Assembly (NCBI RefSeq): GCF_003201865.1
Contig: NZ_QJJJ01000005.1
Span: forward strand, 1 to 64,000
Origin: Methylobacterium sp. B4
Lineage (GTDB): Bacteria > Pseudomonadota > Alphaproteobacteria > Rhizobiales > Beijerinckiaceae
DNA: 64,000 nt
Direction: 5' to 3'
The translations under genes and the position numbers were made by a program. Shown here piece after piece: positions 42,737-52,779 of the stretch. Within the stretch, counting starts at the first letter, position 1; the number at the start of each line of letters is the position of its first letter. The notes under the pieces are model-generated. The model was not told the origin of the DNA. It searched no databases and was given only the letters and a program-made list of their open reading frames with translations.

Positions 42737-44554
42737 TCAGCCCCTCGCCCGGTCGGCCGCCTCCTGCAACAGGGCGAGCAGGTCGCAGCCCGCAAACAGG
42801 AGACCGTGCAAGCCGGCCTGCCGCAGGGCCTCCGCCTCGGCCGGCTTCCCGGCGAGGTAGATCGTGCTGGCTCCGGCATCCTTCAGGGCCGCGAGGGCCG
42901 GTGCCGCTTCGGTCTCGTAGACCTTGTCGGAGGAGCACAGGCAGGCGACCCGTGCCCCCGAGGCCCTGAACGCCTCGGCCAGCGCGGCCGTCTCCGAGAA
43001 GCCGTCATTGCCGATCGCTTCGATGCCGCCCGCGGCGAAGGCGTTGGCGGCGAAGGTCGAGCGGGCGTTGTGCACGGCCACGGGGCCGAGATTGGCCAGG
43101 AACACCGCCGGGCGCCGGCCCGTCTCCGCGAGCCGTGCGTCGGAGGCGTCGCGCAGGGCCTCGTAGGGTTCGGCGAGGCGCGCGGACGGCAGGGCCCCGT
43201 CGGGGCGCGCCGTCGCCTGCGGAGCCTCCGCGAGCACCGCCACCGGCTTCTCGGCGAGGAAGGGGAATTCGCTGGCGCCGGTCAGCGGCTCCCGGCGGGT
43301 CGCTACCGCCCTCGCCCGCGCCTCGGCCACCGCCGCGATCCGCTGCGCAAGGGCACCGGTATCGAGGCTCGCCGCGAGGCCGCCCTCCCGCTCGATCTCT
43401 TGGAACGCAGCCCAGGCCTTCTCGGTCAGTTCGGCCGTCAACGCCTCGAAACCGCCGGCGCCGGCGGCCGGGTCGGAAACCCTGGCGAGGTTCGACTCCT
43501 CGACCAGCACGATCTGGCTGTTGCGCACCACGCGGCGGGCGAAGGCGTCGGGCAGGCCGAGCGCCAGGGTGTAGGGCAGCGCGGTGACCGAATCGGCCCC
43601 GCCGAGCCCCGCAGAGGCGGTCGCCATGGTGGTGCGCAGGATGTTCACGAAGGGGTCGCGGCGGGTCATCATCCGCCACGCGGTCTCGGCCAGCACCCGC
43701 AGGGGCTTCGGCTCCAGGCCGCAAGCCTCTTCGACGCGAGCCCAGAGGCGTCGGATCGCCCGGAACTTGGCGACGGTCAGGAATTCGTCGGCATCCGCCA
43801 CCAGCAGCACGGCGATTTGTTCGCGCGCGCGCTCCAGATCGTGACCGCCCGCTTCCAGGGCCCTCAGATAGGCGATGGCAGCGGCGAGCACGGCGGCGAG
43901 TTCCTGCACCTCGCTCGCGCCGGCCTCGTGGTAGGGGCGCGCATCGGCCAGGGCCACGCTGCCCCGGACACCCGCGAAGGCGCGCGCCGTCTCGCAGAGC
44001 CGGGCTTCCCAGCCCGCTTCGAGCCGGCCGGTGGCGGCGCGGGTGCCGAGCGGGTCGAGGCCGAGATCGAGGTCGAGGGCGGCCGGATCGTCGCCGCGGC
44101 GCTCGATCAGCTGCCTGAGCAGGGAGGCGGTCTCGAAACCCGCCGGCCCCGCATCGAGGCGCAGCGCGATCAGCGGCAGCATCACGCTCTTCAGCGCCGC
44201 ATCAAGCCCATCGACCGAGGAGAGATCGAGGCCGAAACCGCGGGCGGCGGGAGCCTCGCGATGGACGAGGACCAGGGCGTCGGCGCCGCCCTCGAGATCG
44301 ACCAGTGCCTGGGCCGACGCCTTCTCCGGGTCGGGTTGATCGACGCGCTGCGCCAGACGCCAGGGACCGGGCGCCCGCACCGGTTGGGCCAGGGGCGCGG
44401 CAGGCTCGTAGAGCGGTTCGATGCGCAGGCCGTCGGCGGTCTTCGAGACGAGGCGCTTCTCGAAGTCGCCGCCCTTCAGCGCGGCGTCGACGGCTCTGCG
44501 CCAGCGCTCGCGGGTCGCGGGCCCGAACAATTCGGCGAGGGGACGATCTTCCAT
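42737..44554 (-). CDS. mcmB: Methylmalonyl-CoA mutase, small (beta) subunit
   Basis: A 605-residue MutA-type subunit, partner of the catalytic alpha subunit in converting methylmalonyl-CoA to succinyl-CoA. It has the TIM-barrel half (LAQRVDQPDPEKASAQALVDLEGGADALVLV, GGADSVTALPYTLALGLPDAFARRVVRNSQIVLVEESNLARVSDPAAGAGG) and a degenerate cobalamin-like C-terminal domain without the DxHxxG motif, as expected for the beta chain. ATG 44554 is preferred to 44692, whose extension is basic and unlike the family. In methylotrophs this step belongs to the ethylmalonyl-CoA route. The alpha gene is not in the window. Confidence 0.93.
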   Translation of the reverse strand: MEDRPLAELFGPATRERWRRAVDAALKGGDFEKRLVSKTADGLRIEPLYEPAAPLAQPVRAPGPWRLAQRVDQPDPEKASAQALVDLEGGADALVLVHREAPAARGFGLDLSSVDGLDAALKSVMLPLIALRLDAGPAGFETASLLRQLIERRGDDPAALDLDLGLDPLGTRAATGRLEAGWEARLCETARAFAGVRGSVALADARPYHEAGASEVQELAAVLAAAIAYLRALEAGGHDLERAREQIAVLLVADADEFLTVAKFRAIRRLWARVEEACGLEPKPLRVLAETAWRMMTRRDPFVNILRTTMATASAGLGGADSVTALPYTLALGLPDAFARRVVRNSQIVLVEESNLARVSDPAAGAGGFEALTAELTEKAWAAFQEIEREGGLAASLDTGALAQRIAAVAEARARAVATRREPLTGASEFPFLAEKPVAVLAEAPQATARPDGALPSARLAEPYEALRDASDARLAETGRRPAVFLANLGPVAVHNARSTFAANAFAAGGIEAIGNDGFSETAALAEAFRASGARVACLCSSDKVYETEAAPALAALKDAGASTIYLAGKPAEAEALRQAGLHGLLFAGCDLLALLQEAADRARG

Positions 44555-44704
44555 TGTGAACGAGACCCTGGCGGTTCGGCGTTTCCGATCCGCTTCCTTG
44601 AAGGAAGCGGCAGCTTTGCCGCCAGCCCTTGCACGGGGAGCGGGGAAACGACAACCGACTTTAGTCCGGGTGGCCGCCCCCGCCTCGCTCAAAATCGTGA
44701 AGGC

Positions 44705-45544
44705 TCAGCCAAAAATAATCAGTCCGGCAAATCCCAGGGAGCCGACGATGATGCGCCACCACGCAAACAGCCAGAATCCGTGGCGGGACACATAGTCCAG
44801 AACCGTGCGCACCACGATCAGCGCCGAGATGAAGGCCGCCACGAAGCCGATGACGATCAGCAGGGCGTCGTTGGACGAGAGGTTCTTGTAGTTGTCGAGC
44901 AGGTCCTTGGCGAAGGCGCCGGCCATGGTCGGCATGGCGAGGTAGAACGAGAACTCGGTGGCCGAGCGCTTGCTCGCGCCCATCAGCATCGCTCCGACGA
45001 TGGTGGCGCCCGAGCGCGACACGCCGGGGATCATCGCGACGCACTGAAACAGCCCGATCTTGAACGCCATCGGCAGGCTGAACTCGAACACGTCGGTCTT
45101 GCGCGGGTGCTCGGTCGGCCCGTCGCCGGGAGCCGCCTTCGGCTCGCCGACCGTGTCGTCGATGACGAGCAGGACGAGGCCGCCGGCGACCAGGGTCGCG
45201 CAGACGATCCACGGGTTGAACAGGTAGAGCTTGATGTATTTCGAGAAGAGCCCGCCGATGATCGCCGCGGGCAGGAAGGCGAGCAGCACCGCCAGAACGA
45301 AGCGGCGTGCCCGCGGATCGTTCGGAAGCGCGGTGGCGATGCCCCAGAGCTTGCCGAAATAGGCGAACAGGATCGCCAGGATCGCGCCCAGCTGGATCAG
45401 CACCTCGAAGGTGTTGTTGGGCGAGTGGAAGCCGATGAAGTGGCCGATCAGCAGCTGGTGACCGGTCGAGGAGACGGGGATGAACTCGGTGGCCCCCTCC
45501 ACCACGGCGAGCACGAGTGCCTTCGCGATCAGGACGAGATCCAT
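44705..45544 (-). CDS. uppP: Undecaprenyl-diphosphatase UppP (BacA)
   Basis: A 279-residue membrane phosphatase that recycles undecaprenyl carrier for peptidoglycan and O-antigen synthesis. It has eight or so membrane helices and the two catalytic motifs: [19 protein letters not shown] and [20 protein letters not shown] 45544 gives [17 protein letters not shown], the usual start. The protein has the normal length. A link to the rhamnose genes 5 kb away is functional at most. Confidence 0.95.
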   Translation of the reverse strand: MDLVLIAKALVLAVVEGATEFIPVSSTGHQLLIGHFIGFHSPNNTFEVLIQLGAILAILFAYFGKLWGIATALPNDPRARRFVLAVLLAFLPAAIIGGLFSKYIKLYLFNPWIVCATLVAGGLVLLVIDDTVGEPKAAPGDGPTEHPRKTDVFEFSLPMAFKIGLFQCVAMIPGVSRSGATIVGAMLMGASKRSATEFSFYLAMPTMAGAFAKDLLDNYKNLSSNDALLIVIGFVAAFISALIVVRTVLDYVSRHGFWLFAWWRIIVGSLGFAGLIIFG

Positions 45545-45787
45545 GAGCCTGCTGTTCCCCGCGCCGGTAGTTCGCGCCATTGGAGCGGCGCTTTCCAGAG
45601 AGCGCGGCAGACGACGGCGGTGCGGCAGCTTTGCGGCGGCAGGGTTGACGGGCGGTTACCGCGTTGCAGCGCGTTTGTTAATGAGGTGGCAACGTTGAAG
45701 AAATAATCCTGGCGCGTCGCCCTAATTTTGCCGGTGCGGCACGGTCTGCCCCAGGCTCTGCCTTCTTCCCGCTGAACCACGGCCTCG

Positions 45788-46480
45788 ATGGCGACGCTCT
45801 ACCACTCTCCCTTCTGCCCGAACTCCCGCTTCATCCGGCTCGTCCTGGCCGAGATGGGGATGGAACCGGTGCTCGTGGAGGAGCGGGCCTGGGAGCGCCG
45901 CCGCGAGTTCCTCGTCGTCAACCCCGCCGGCACCACGCCGGTGCTGGTGGAACAGACCGGCCTCGCCATCCCCGGCGCGGGGGTGATCGCGGAATATCTC
46001 GACGAAACGCGCGGGCTGGGCCTTGCCGGCCGCCGCCTCCTGCCCGACACCACCACGGCGCGGGTCGAGGTGCGCCGCCTGCTCGACTGGTTCCTCGTCA
46101 AGTTCAATGCCGAGGTGACCGAGTATCTCGTCACGGAAAAGATCGACAAGCGCTTCATGTCGAGCGCCGCCGGGGGTGGACCTCCGGACATGAACGCCAT
46201 TCGTGCGGCGCGCACCAACGTGCGCTATCACCTCCAATATGTCGGTTACCTGATCGGGCAGCGCCGCTGGCTCGCAGGCAACGATCTGACCTATGCGGAT
46301 CTGGCAGCGGCGGCCCATCTTTCCTGCGCGGATTATCTCGGCGACGTGCCATGGGACGAGGACGAGATGGCGAAGGACTGGTACGCGCGGGTGAAGTCCC
46401 GCCCGTCCTTCCGCGCGCTGCTGGCCGACCGGGCGCCGGGAATGCCGGCAGCCGCCCATTACGCGGATCTGGATTTCTGA
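45788..46480 (+). CDS. Glutathione S-transferase family protein
   Basis: A 230-residue GST: thioredoxin-like N-terminal domain ([24 protein letters not shown], then [29 protein letters not shown]) and an all-helical C-terminal domain with [27 protein letters not shown]. The CPNS motif near residue 10 suggests a thiol-type active site. Substrate is unknown. The stop codon overlaps the probable start of queG, so translation is coupled. Confidence 0.87.
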   Translation: MATLYHSPFCPNSRFIRLVLAEMGMEPVLVEERAWERRREFLVVNPAGTTPVLVEQTGLAIPGAGVIAEYLDETRGLGLAGRRLLPDTTTARVEVRRLLDWFLVKFNAEVTEYLVTEKIDKRFMSSAAGGGPPDMNAIRAARTNVRYHLQYVGYLIGQRRWLAGNDLTYADLAAAAHLSCADYLGDVPWDEDEMAKDWYARVKSRPSFRALLADRAPGMPAAAHYADLDF

Positions 46481-47655
46481 AAAGCGAGAAGGCCGTCCTC
46501 ACGGGCGACGCCCTGCGCGAGGTCGTCGAGGCGCGTGCCCGCCGTCTCGGCTTCGAAGCGTTCCGCGTCACGCGCCCCGACGCCGTGCCGCATCTCCGCG
46601 AACGGCTGCCCGAATGGCTCGCGGCCGGCCATCACGGCACGATGGATTGGATGGAGGAGCGGGCCGAGCAGCGCGCGGCGCCGAGCGCGCTCTGGGCCGA
46701 CACCCGCAGCATCGTCATGCTCGGCATGAATGCGGGGCCCGAGCGCGATCCCCTGGAGCTCCTGCGCCTCAAGGATCGCGGCGCCATCGCGGCCTACGCG
46801 CAGAGGCGCGACTACCACGAGGTCGTCAAGGGCAAGCTGAAGGAACTCGGCGGCTTCCTCGCGGCGAAATCCGGCCATCCGGTGAAGGTCTTCGTCGATA
46901 CCGCCCCCGTGATGGAGAAGCCCCTGGCCCAGGCCGCCGGCCTCGGCTGGCAGGGCAAGCACACGGTGCTGATCTCACGCGAGCACGGCAATTGGCTGAT
47001 GCTCGGCGCGATCTTCGCCCGCGCCGACCTCGCGCCCGACACGGCCGAGGCGGACCATTGCGGCTCCTGCCGCCGCTGCCTCGACATCTGCCCGACCGAC
47101 GCCTTCCCCGCGCCCTACCGGCTCGATGCCCGCCGCTGCATCGCCTACCTCACCATCGAACATCACGGCCCGATCCCGGTCGAGTTTCGCGAGAAGATCG
47201 GCAACCGGGTGTTCGGCTGCGACGACTGCCTCGCGGTCTGTCCCTGGAACAAGTTCGCGGGCGCGGCGCGGGAGGCGCGCATGGCCGCCCGCGCGGACCT
47301 TTGCGCGCCGCCGCTCGCCGATTTGGCCCGCCTCGACGAGGCGGGCTTCCGGGCGCGCTTCGCCGGCACGCCGATCAAACGCACGGGCCGCGACCGCTTC
47401 CTGCGCAACGTGCTGATCGCCATCGGCAATTCGGATGACGCGGCTTTGGCCGGAGAGGCCGTGGCCTGCCTGAACGAGCCGGATCCCGTGGTGCGCGGCG
47501 CCGCCGTCTGGGCCTGCGGGCGGCTTTTGTCGGCGGAGCGCCTGCACGACCTGTTCGAGAGCCGTGGACGCAGCGAGGCGGACGCGCATGTGAGGGAGGA
47601 ATGGCGTGCCGCCGCCCGCCTCTCTATGGGTGAGGCGAGCCCCCGGGAGAGCTGA
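46477..47655 (+). CDS. queG: Epoxyqueuosine reductase QueG
   Basis: An approximately 390-residue cobalamin- and iron-sulfur-dependent enzyme for the last step of queuosine tRNA modification. Two 4Fe-4S motifs are clear: [17 protein letters not shown] and [14 protein letters not shown]. The N-terminal part [44 protein letters not shown] is typical, and C-terminal HEAT-like repeats follow. No ATG fits: the frame before Arg/Glu-rich residue 15 has only CTG 46477 (overlapping the GST stop) or starts deep inside the GST gene. The start is therefore uncertain. Confidence 0.9.
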   Translation: MKSEKAVLTGDALREVVEARARRLGFEAFRVTRPDAVPHLRERLPEWLAAGHHGTMDWMEERAEQRAAPSALWADTRSIVMLGMNAGPERDPLELLRLKDRGAIAAYAQRRDYHEVVKGKLKELGGFLAAKSGHPVKVFVDTAPVMEKPLAQAAGLGWQGKHTVLISREHGNWLMLGAIFARADLAPDTAEADHCGSCRRCLDICPTDAFPAPYRLDARRCIAYLTIEHHGPIPVEFREKIGNRVFGCDDCLAVCPWNKFAGAAREARMAARADLCAPPLADLARLDEAGFRARFAGTPIKRTGRDRFLRNVLIAIGNSDDAALAGEAVACLNEPDPVVRGAAVWACGRLLSAERLHDLFESRGRSEADAHVREEWRAAARLSMGEASPRES

Positions 47656-47661
47656 CCCCGC

Positions 47662-48531
47662 ATGAACCTGTTCGTCTTCGGCCTCGGCTTCTCCGGCCGC
47701 CACTTCGTGGAAACCGAGCGGGCGCGCTTCGGCACCGTCCGGGCCACGGTGACGGAGCCCGCGCGCGCAGAAAGCCTCGCCGCCGAGACCGGATTCAGCG
47801 TGCGTGCCTTCGGGCCGGAGAGCGACGATTCCCGCATCGCGCAGGATCTGGCGGACACGGACATCCTCCTCGTCTCCGCCCCGCCGGGGCAGGACGGCGA
47901 CACCGCGCTGAACCGCTACCGCGAGACCATCGCCGGGAGCCGCATCGGCTGGATCGGCTACCTTTCCACCATCGGCGTCTACGGCGATCAGGGCGGCGCC
48001 TGGATCGACGAGACGACCCCGGCCACCCCGAAAAGCGACCGCTCGCGCGATCGGCTCGCCGTCGAGGAGGCCTGGCTCGCCCTCGGCGCCGAGACCGGCA
48101 AGGCGGTGCAGGTCTTTCGCCTGTCGGGCATCTACGGCCCCGGCCGCAACCCGATCGTGAAGCTGCGCGAGGGGCGCACCCAGCGCATCGTCAAGCGGGA
48201 CCAGGTGTTCAACCGCATCCACGTGGCCGACATCGCTGCGACGCTCGCCGCCTCGATCGCGCGACCGCGGGCGGGGGCGGTCTACAACGTCACCGACGAC
48301 GAGCCGGCCCCGCCGCAGACCGTGATCGAGCACGCCGCCGCGCTGACAGGCCTGCCGCTGCCGCCGGCCGTCGATTTCGAGACCGCGCGCTTGAGCCCGA
48401 TGGCGCGCAGCTTCTACGGCGAGAACAAGCGGGTGCGAAACCGCCTGATCCGCGAGGAGTTGGGCGTGGACCTGACCTACCCGACCTATAGGGAGGGGCT
48501 GGCGGCCCTCGTGGCCGACGCGCAGGGATAG
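47662..48531 (+). CDS. NAD(P)-dependent epimerase-like SDR protein (YeeZ type)
   Basis: A 289-residue atypical extended SDR: MNLFVFGLGFSGRHFVETE has the GxGxxG-like motif, followed by YLSTIGVYGDQGGAWIDETTP, FRLSGIYGPGRNPIVKLREG and NRIHVADIAATLAASI. The active-site Tyr/Lys pair is unclear, as in YeeZ relatives. Its reaction is not known. Only six bases separate it from queG, so it is part of the GST-queG-SDR transcript. Confidence 0.83.
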   Translation: MNLFVFGLGFSGRHFVETERARFGTVRATVTEPARAESLAAETGFSVRAFGPESDDSRIAQDLADTDILLVSAPPGQDGDTALNRYRETIAGSRIGWIGYLSTIGVYGDQGGAWIDETTPATPKSDRSRDRLAVEEAWLALGAETGKAVQVFRLSGIYGPGRNPIVKLREGRTQRIVKRDQVFNRIHVADIAATLAASIARPRAGAVYNVTDDEPAPPQTVIEHAAALTGLPLPPAVDFETARLSPMARSFYGENKRVRNRLIREELGVDLTYPTYREGLAALVADAQG

Positions 48532-48542
48532 CCGGGCGGTCC

Positions 48543-50500
48543 TCAGGCCACGAAGCGAACGCCGATCCCGTCCTCGGCCCGGCGGATGCAGCGGCAGCGC
48601 CGGGGCGGCTCGCCCTCGACGTGGAGGGTGAAGGTGTCCGGCAGGCTGTCCGCCGCGACGGCCAGCTTGGCCCCGCCCTCCGAGATGTTGAGGATCGTGC
48701 AGGGCAGGCTCCGCGATTGACCCGCACCAGCGCCGCGTTCGGGAACGACCTCGATCCGGCCCTGCAGCGACGTGCGCAGCCGCTCTTTGTCCCGGCGCTC
48801 CTCCAGCCCGACGTTCCAGGCATCGAGCTTGCTCGCGAAGCCCGCGACGCTCACCGACATGGCCTGCATGTCGGCGTTGACCTGGCCCGTGGCGGCCCGC
48901 TCGCGGCGGTGGTCTGCGTGATGAAGCCCTGGACCGTGTCGACCACGGCGGCGGTCGAGGTCAGCGCCCCGCCCACATCCCGCGAGACCGCCTGCATCGC
49001 GCCGATCTCGCCGGTGATGCGGGCGGTGGCCGAGCGGGCCTGCTCCGCGAGGCTCTTCACCTCGGTGGCCACCACCGCGAAGCCGCGGCCCGCCGCCCCG
49101 GCCCGGGCCGCCTCGATGGTCGCGTTGAGGGCGAGCAGGTTGATCTGCTCGGCGATGGAGGTGATCAGTTCGACCACGCCGGTCATGGCGGCGGCCGCGT
49201 CGTCGAGTTGGGTCGAGAGTGCCCCGGCCGCGCTCATGCGCTCCTGAATGTCGCCCACCGCCCGGTGCGAACGGTCCATCTGCTTGGCGATGGCTTCCGA
49301 GGTACGGTGCATCTCGCCGGCGGCGGCGGCCACGGCTCGCACCCGGCCGAGCGTCTGCTCCGCCATGGAGAGGGCACTGCTGCGCACCGACATGCTCTGG
49401 GTGATGTCGAAGGCGTATTTCACGACCTTGAAGGGGCGCCCCGCGGCGTCGAGGACGGGATTGTAGGAGGCCTGGATCCAGACCTCGCGCCCGTCCTTGC
49501 CGACCCGCTGGTAGACGGCCGAGGTGAAGCGCCCAGCCCGAAGCGTCGCCCAGAACGCCGCATAGGCCTGGCTCTCGGCCGTGGCCGGCGTGACGAACAG
49601 ACGGTGGTGGCGTCCCCGCACCTCGTCGAGCGTGTAGCCCAGCGCATTGAGGAAGTTGTCGTTGGCGTCCAGGACGGTGCCGTCCATGGCGAACTCGATC
49701 ACCGCCTGCGAGCGGCGCGCCGCCTCGACCTTGCCCGCCATGTCGGCGGCGACGCGCTTGGCCTCGGTGATGTCGGAGGCGTACTTCACCACCTTGAACG
49801 GGCGCCCGCCGAGATCGAGGATCGGATTGTAGGTCGCCTGGATCCAGACCTCGCGCCCGTCCTTGCCGATGCGGAGATACTCGCCGGAGCGGTACTCGCC
49901 GCGGGCGAGCGCCTGCCAGAAGGCGCGGTACTCGGACGACGCCGCCTCGTCCGGCCTCACGAAGAGGCTGTGATGACGGCCCTCGACCTCGTGCGCGGCG
50001 TAACCGAGGGCGTCGAGGAAATTGGCGTTGGCGCTGCGGATCGTACCGTCGAGATCGAATTGGATCACCGCCTGCGAGCGGCCGATCGCGGCGATCTGCC
50101 CCGCCGACTCGGCCGCGGCGAGGCGCTCGGCAGTCACGTCGAGGGCGAACTTGACGATCTTCACCACCCGGCCGCGCCGGTCGAGGACCGGGTTGTAGGT
50201 CGCGCGAATCCAGACCTCGCGCCCGTCCCGCGCGATCCGCCGGTACTCCGCGGCCTGGAAGGTCCCGTCCCGCAGCCGCTGCCAGAAGGCCGCGTACTCC
50301 GTACCCTGCGCCTCCTGCGGTTCGACGAACAGGCGGTGATGCCGCCCCCGCACCTCGGCCAGCGCATAGCCCATTAGGGCGAGGAAGTTGTCGTTGGCGT
50401 CCAGCACCGTCCCATCGAGAGCGAAGGTGATGACCGCCTGCGAGCGGCGGAGGGCGTCGACCATGGCCGCCGCATCGGAGCGGCGCGCAGCGGAGAACAT
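48543..50500 (-). pseudogene. Triple-PAS methyl-accepting protein with PilZ tail, frameshifted
   Basis: From ATG 50500 the frame encodes three near-identical PAS/PAC repeats (each with [13 protein letters not shown], GRHHRLF and [14 protein letters not shown], about 120 residues apart), then a signalling domain with the conserved hairpin [38 protein letters not shown]. Near 48900 the frame shifts: it should continue into [22 protein letters not shown] and a C-terminal PilZ domain (RTSLQGRIEV, CTILNISEGGAKLAV), but this part lies in another frame ending at 48543. A one-base loss explains it. No membrane segments are seen, so the receptor would be cytoplasmic. Sequencing error is possible. Confidence 0.8.
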
Positions 50501-50779
50501 CAGGCATCCTGTCGTCGGTGGCGGTCGACAGATGACCTGACGCTTCTTAAAATTCCGAATATATCTTGCGCACAACTCATCAACGCAAATCAGATCGCGC
50601 CAGTGGTCCAGCGTGCAGGGCCGGCGATGCGCCGGCCCCCGATCGCGCCCGGACGCACGGAGGGATATGACACGAGCGCAAAAGGCCAAGCTTCAGCCAT
50701 CTTTCCAGCTCACGTCGGAAGGGATGCGATCGCAGGTTGAGCGCTTCGCCCGTCTCCGTCTCCCCTCGCGGCTTCGACC

Positions 50780-51532
50780 ATGCGCCTTCTTCCTTTCGCG
50801 GCCTCTCTCCTCCTGACAGCCGTCGCCCTGCTTAGGCCAGGCTTCGCGCAGACCCCGGGCGGAAATCCACTGCTGTCCTCTGGATCGGTCCTGACGGTCA
50901 AAGGTGCGGGCAAGTTCGTACAGAAGCCGGATTACGGGCGCTTCGAGGTGAGCGTGACGACGCGGGGGAAGACGCTGGAGACGACCGTTACCGCGCATGA
51001 GGAGCGGGCTGGCTCGGCGATCACGGCCCTGCGCCGTTTCGAGGCGCTCGGGGTCGGCATCGAGAAGAGCCGCTTTCGGCTCGACGAAAGTCGTCCCGGC
51101 TACCAAGCGCCGCGCTATCCCGGGGACAGGCCGCCGCCGCCTGAACGCGTCGAGACTCCGTTCACGGCGACGACCACGTTCACGCTGAAAGTCGGCGGTA
51201 TAGACAATTTGAACACCGCCATGAGCCGGATCGCCGAGACCGGGCTGTTCCACATCGAGACCGTGACGTTCAAGGTCGAGAACGAACGCGCCGCACTGCT
51301 CGAAGCCCGGCGGGCCGCGATGACCGACGCTCGCGAACAAGCCAAAGTCTATGCCGAGGCGGCTGACATCCGGCTCGTGGAGATCAGCGCCATCACGGAT
51401 GGCGAGGCCAGCCCGTCCGAGGTAGGGGCCGCCGACATGCCGCGCTCAGCCCGCCGAATCCAGCTCGTGCCACCCGCGACCCTTTCGTTCGACGCCACAG
51501 TGAACGTGACGTGGCGGATCGCGCCGCATTGA
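50780..51532 (+). CDS. SIMPL-domain (DUF541) exported protein
   Basis: A 250-residue protein with a signal peptide (LLPFAASLLLTAVALLRPGFAQ) and a SIMPL/DUF541 domain: LTVKGAGKFVQKPDYGRFEVSVTTRGKT, NTAMSRIAETGLFHIETVTFKVEN, EARRAAMTDAREQAKVYAEAADIRLVEI. SIMPL proteins are periplasmic or surface proteins with no settled function, some linked to oxidative stress. It stands alone on the plus strand, 278 bases after the receptor start. Confidence 0.85.
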   Translation: MRLLPFAASLLLTAVALLRPGFAQTPGGNPLLSSGSVLTVKGAGKFVQKPDYGRFEVSVTTRGKTLETTVTAHEERAGSAITALRRFEALGVGIEKSRFRLDESRPGYQAPRYPGDRPPPPERVETPFTATTTFTLKVGGIDNLNTAMSRIAETGLFHIETVTFKVENERAALLEARRAAMTDAREQAKVYAEAADIRLVEISAITDGEASPSEVGAADMPRSARRIQLVPPATLSFDATVNVTWRIAPH

Positions 51533-51552
51533 CGATGCGGATGGGCCGCGCC

Positions 51553-52311
51553 TCAAATCTCCTCCCGCAGCCCCTTGCCGCGGCGCTCGAAGTAGAACGG
51601 AATCGGCCGGTAGGGCGGGAAGCCGGCGGCGGCCGCCGCTTCCAGGTCGTCGAGGATGACGCGGGTGATGCGCGGCAGGTCGAGCTTGCGGGCGGCGTCG
51701 AGATCGACCCAGGCGATTTCGGTCAGTTCCGAATCCGGCCCGACGATGCCGGAGCGCTCGGCGGCCACCGCCTTGCGATCGACGGCGAAGAAGCGGGTAT
51801 CGAAGCGGCGGGCGCGCTTGGGCGGCGTGATCGCCCGGGCCACCAGATGCAGGGCTTCGAGGTCGGGCATCACGCCCTCCTCGGCAAAGGCCTGCCATGC
51901 GCCCTCCGGTGCGGCTTCCGGCGGACCGTAATCGCGGGTGCCGATGAGAAGCCCGGTTTCCTCGAAGGTCTCGCGGATGGCGGCCAGCGCCAGTGAGCGG
52001 CCGAGATGGTGCGGCGCGCGGGGCAGCTTGGCGCGCAAGGCATCGTCGGCCCGCTGCGAGAGGGCGCCGGCCACGGGCATGCGGCGGTCGACCGGCTCGG
52101 TACGTCCGCCGGGAAAGACGAACTTGCCGCCCATGAAGGCGAGCCCGGCATGGCGCCGGCCCATCAGCACCCGGAGCTTTTTCCGGGATCGGTCGAGGAG
52201 GATGAGGGTCGCCGCGTCGCGCGGGCGCAGCGTCACCATCCTGCGGACGGGCGTCGCCTCCTCAGGCCGGTCCGAGTCCGGGGGCGCTGCCCGCTCCGCT
52301 TCCTGCCTCAC
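51553..52311 (-). CDS. NUDIX hydrolase
   Basis: A NUDIX-fold pyrophosphatase, 252 residues from 52311 or 228 from ATG 52239, which begins MVTLRPRDAATLILLDRS and matches the domain start. The Nudix box is recognisable but imperfect: ...LALAAIRETFEETGLLIG carries RExxEETG. GGKFVFPGGRTE precedes it. The substrate (nucleotide sugar, CoA or other) is unknown. The long version overlaps the DUF983 gene by 50 bases, suggesting coupling. Confidence 0.84.
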   Translation of the reverse strand: MRQEAERAAPPDSDRPEEATPVRRMVTLRPRDAATLILLDRSRKKLRVLMGRRHAGLAFMGGKFVFPGGRTEPVDRRMPVAGALSQRADDALRAKLPRAPHHLGRSLALAAIRETFEETGLLIGTRDYGPPEAAPEGAWQAFAEEGVMPDLEALHLVARAITPPKRARRFDTRFFAVDRKAVAAERSGIVGPDSELTEIAWVDLDAARKLDLPRITRVILDDLEAAAAAGFPPYRPIPFYFERRGKGLREEI

Positions 52312-52756
52312 CGCCCCGTCTCTTCCCCGTGCCGGTCCCGCCGAGCGCGGGGGGCGCCTTGCCGAAGCCGTGCATACCGAAATTGTACTGCAGGCCGATC
52401 ACCGCGCCCTTGACCGGCTGGAGCAGCCCGAGCGCCAGGACCAGGGTCAGCAGCGGCCAGACGGTCAGGGAGATCCAGAGCGGCACGTCGTAGCCCATCT
52501 CGAACTCGAGCACGAGATAGCCGACGATGTGGCCCACGAGGAAGATCACGAGGTAGGGCGGCAGGTCGTCGGCCCGGTGCCCCTCCATCTCCAGGCCGCA
52601 GGCCTCGCAGGCCGGCCGCACCTTGAGGAAGCGACCGAAGACGTGGCCCTTGCCGCAATGCGGGCAGCGGTTGAGGAAGCCGCGGGCCATGGCCAGGGTC
52701 AGCCGCGTGCGATCCGGGAGGGTCGGCTCCGGCGGGGGAAAGGTGTGCGTTTCCAT
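52262..52756 (-). CDS. DUF983 membrane protein (second of two)
   Basis: A 164-residue protein with the CxxC pairs NRCPHCGKGHVFGRFLKV and PACEACGLEME, then two or three membrane helices (YLVIFLVGHIVGYLVLEFEMG, WISLTVWPLLTLVLALGLLQPV) and a Gly-rich tail. It is a paralogue of the protein at 25170, but longer. It lies 23 bases after rnr on the minus strand and before a NUDIX gene, a usual neighbourhood in Rhizobiales. Confidence 0.85.
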   Translation of the reverse strand: METHTFPPPEPTLPDRTRLTLAMARGFLNRCPHCGKGHVFGRFLKVRPACEACGLEMEGHRADDLPPYLVIFLVGHIVGYLVLEFEMGYDVPLWISLTVWPLLTLVLALGLLQPVKGAVIGLQYNFGMHGFGKAPPALGGTGTGKRRGGEAGSGAGSAPGLGPA

Positions 52757-52779
52757 AGGCAGAGCCTAGCCTCTTCCGC

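Noticed and set aside
41978-45706. A 1242-codon open frame on the plus strand
   Set aside because: It is antisense to mcmB and uppP, both with clear motifs; the product is rich in Arg, Gly and Ala without domains. High GC makes such mirror frames common.
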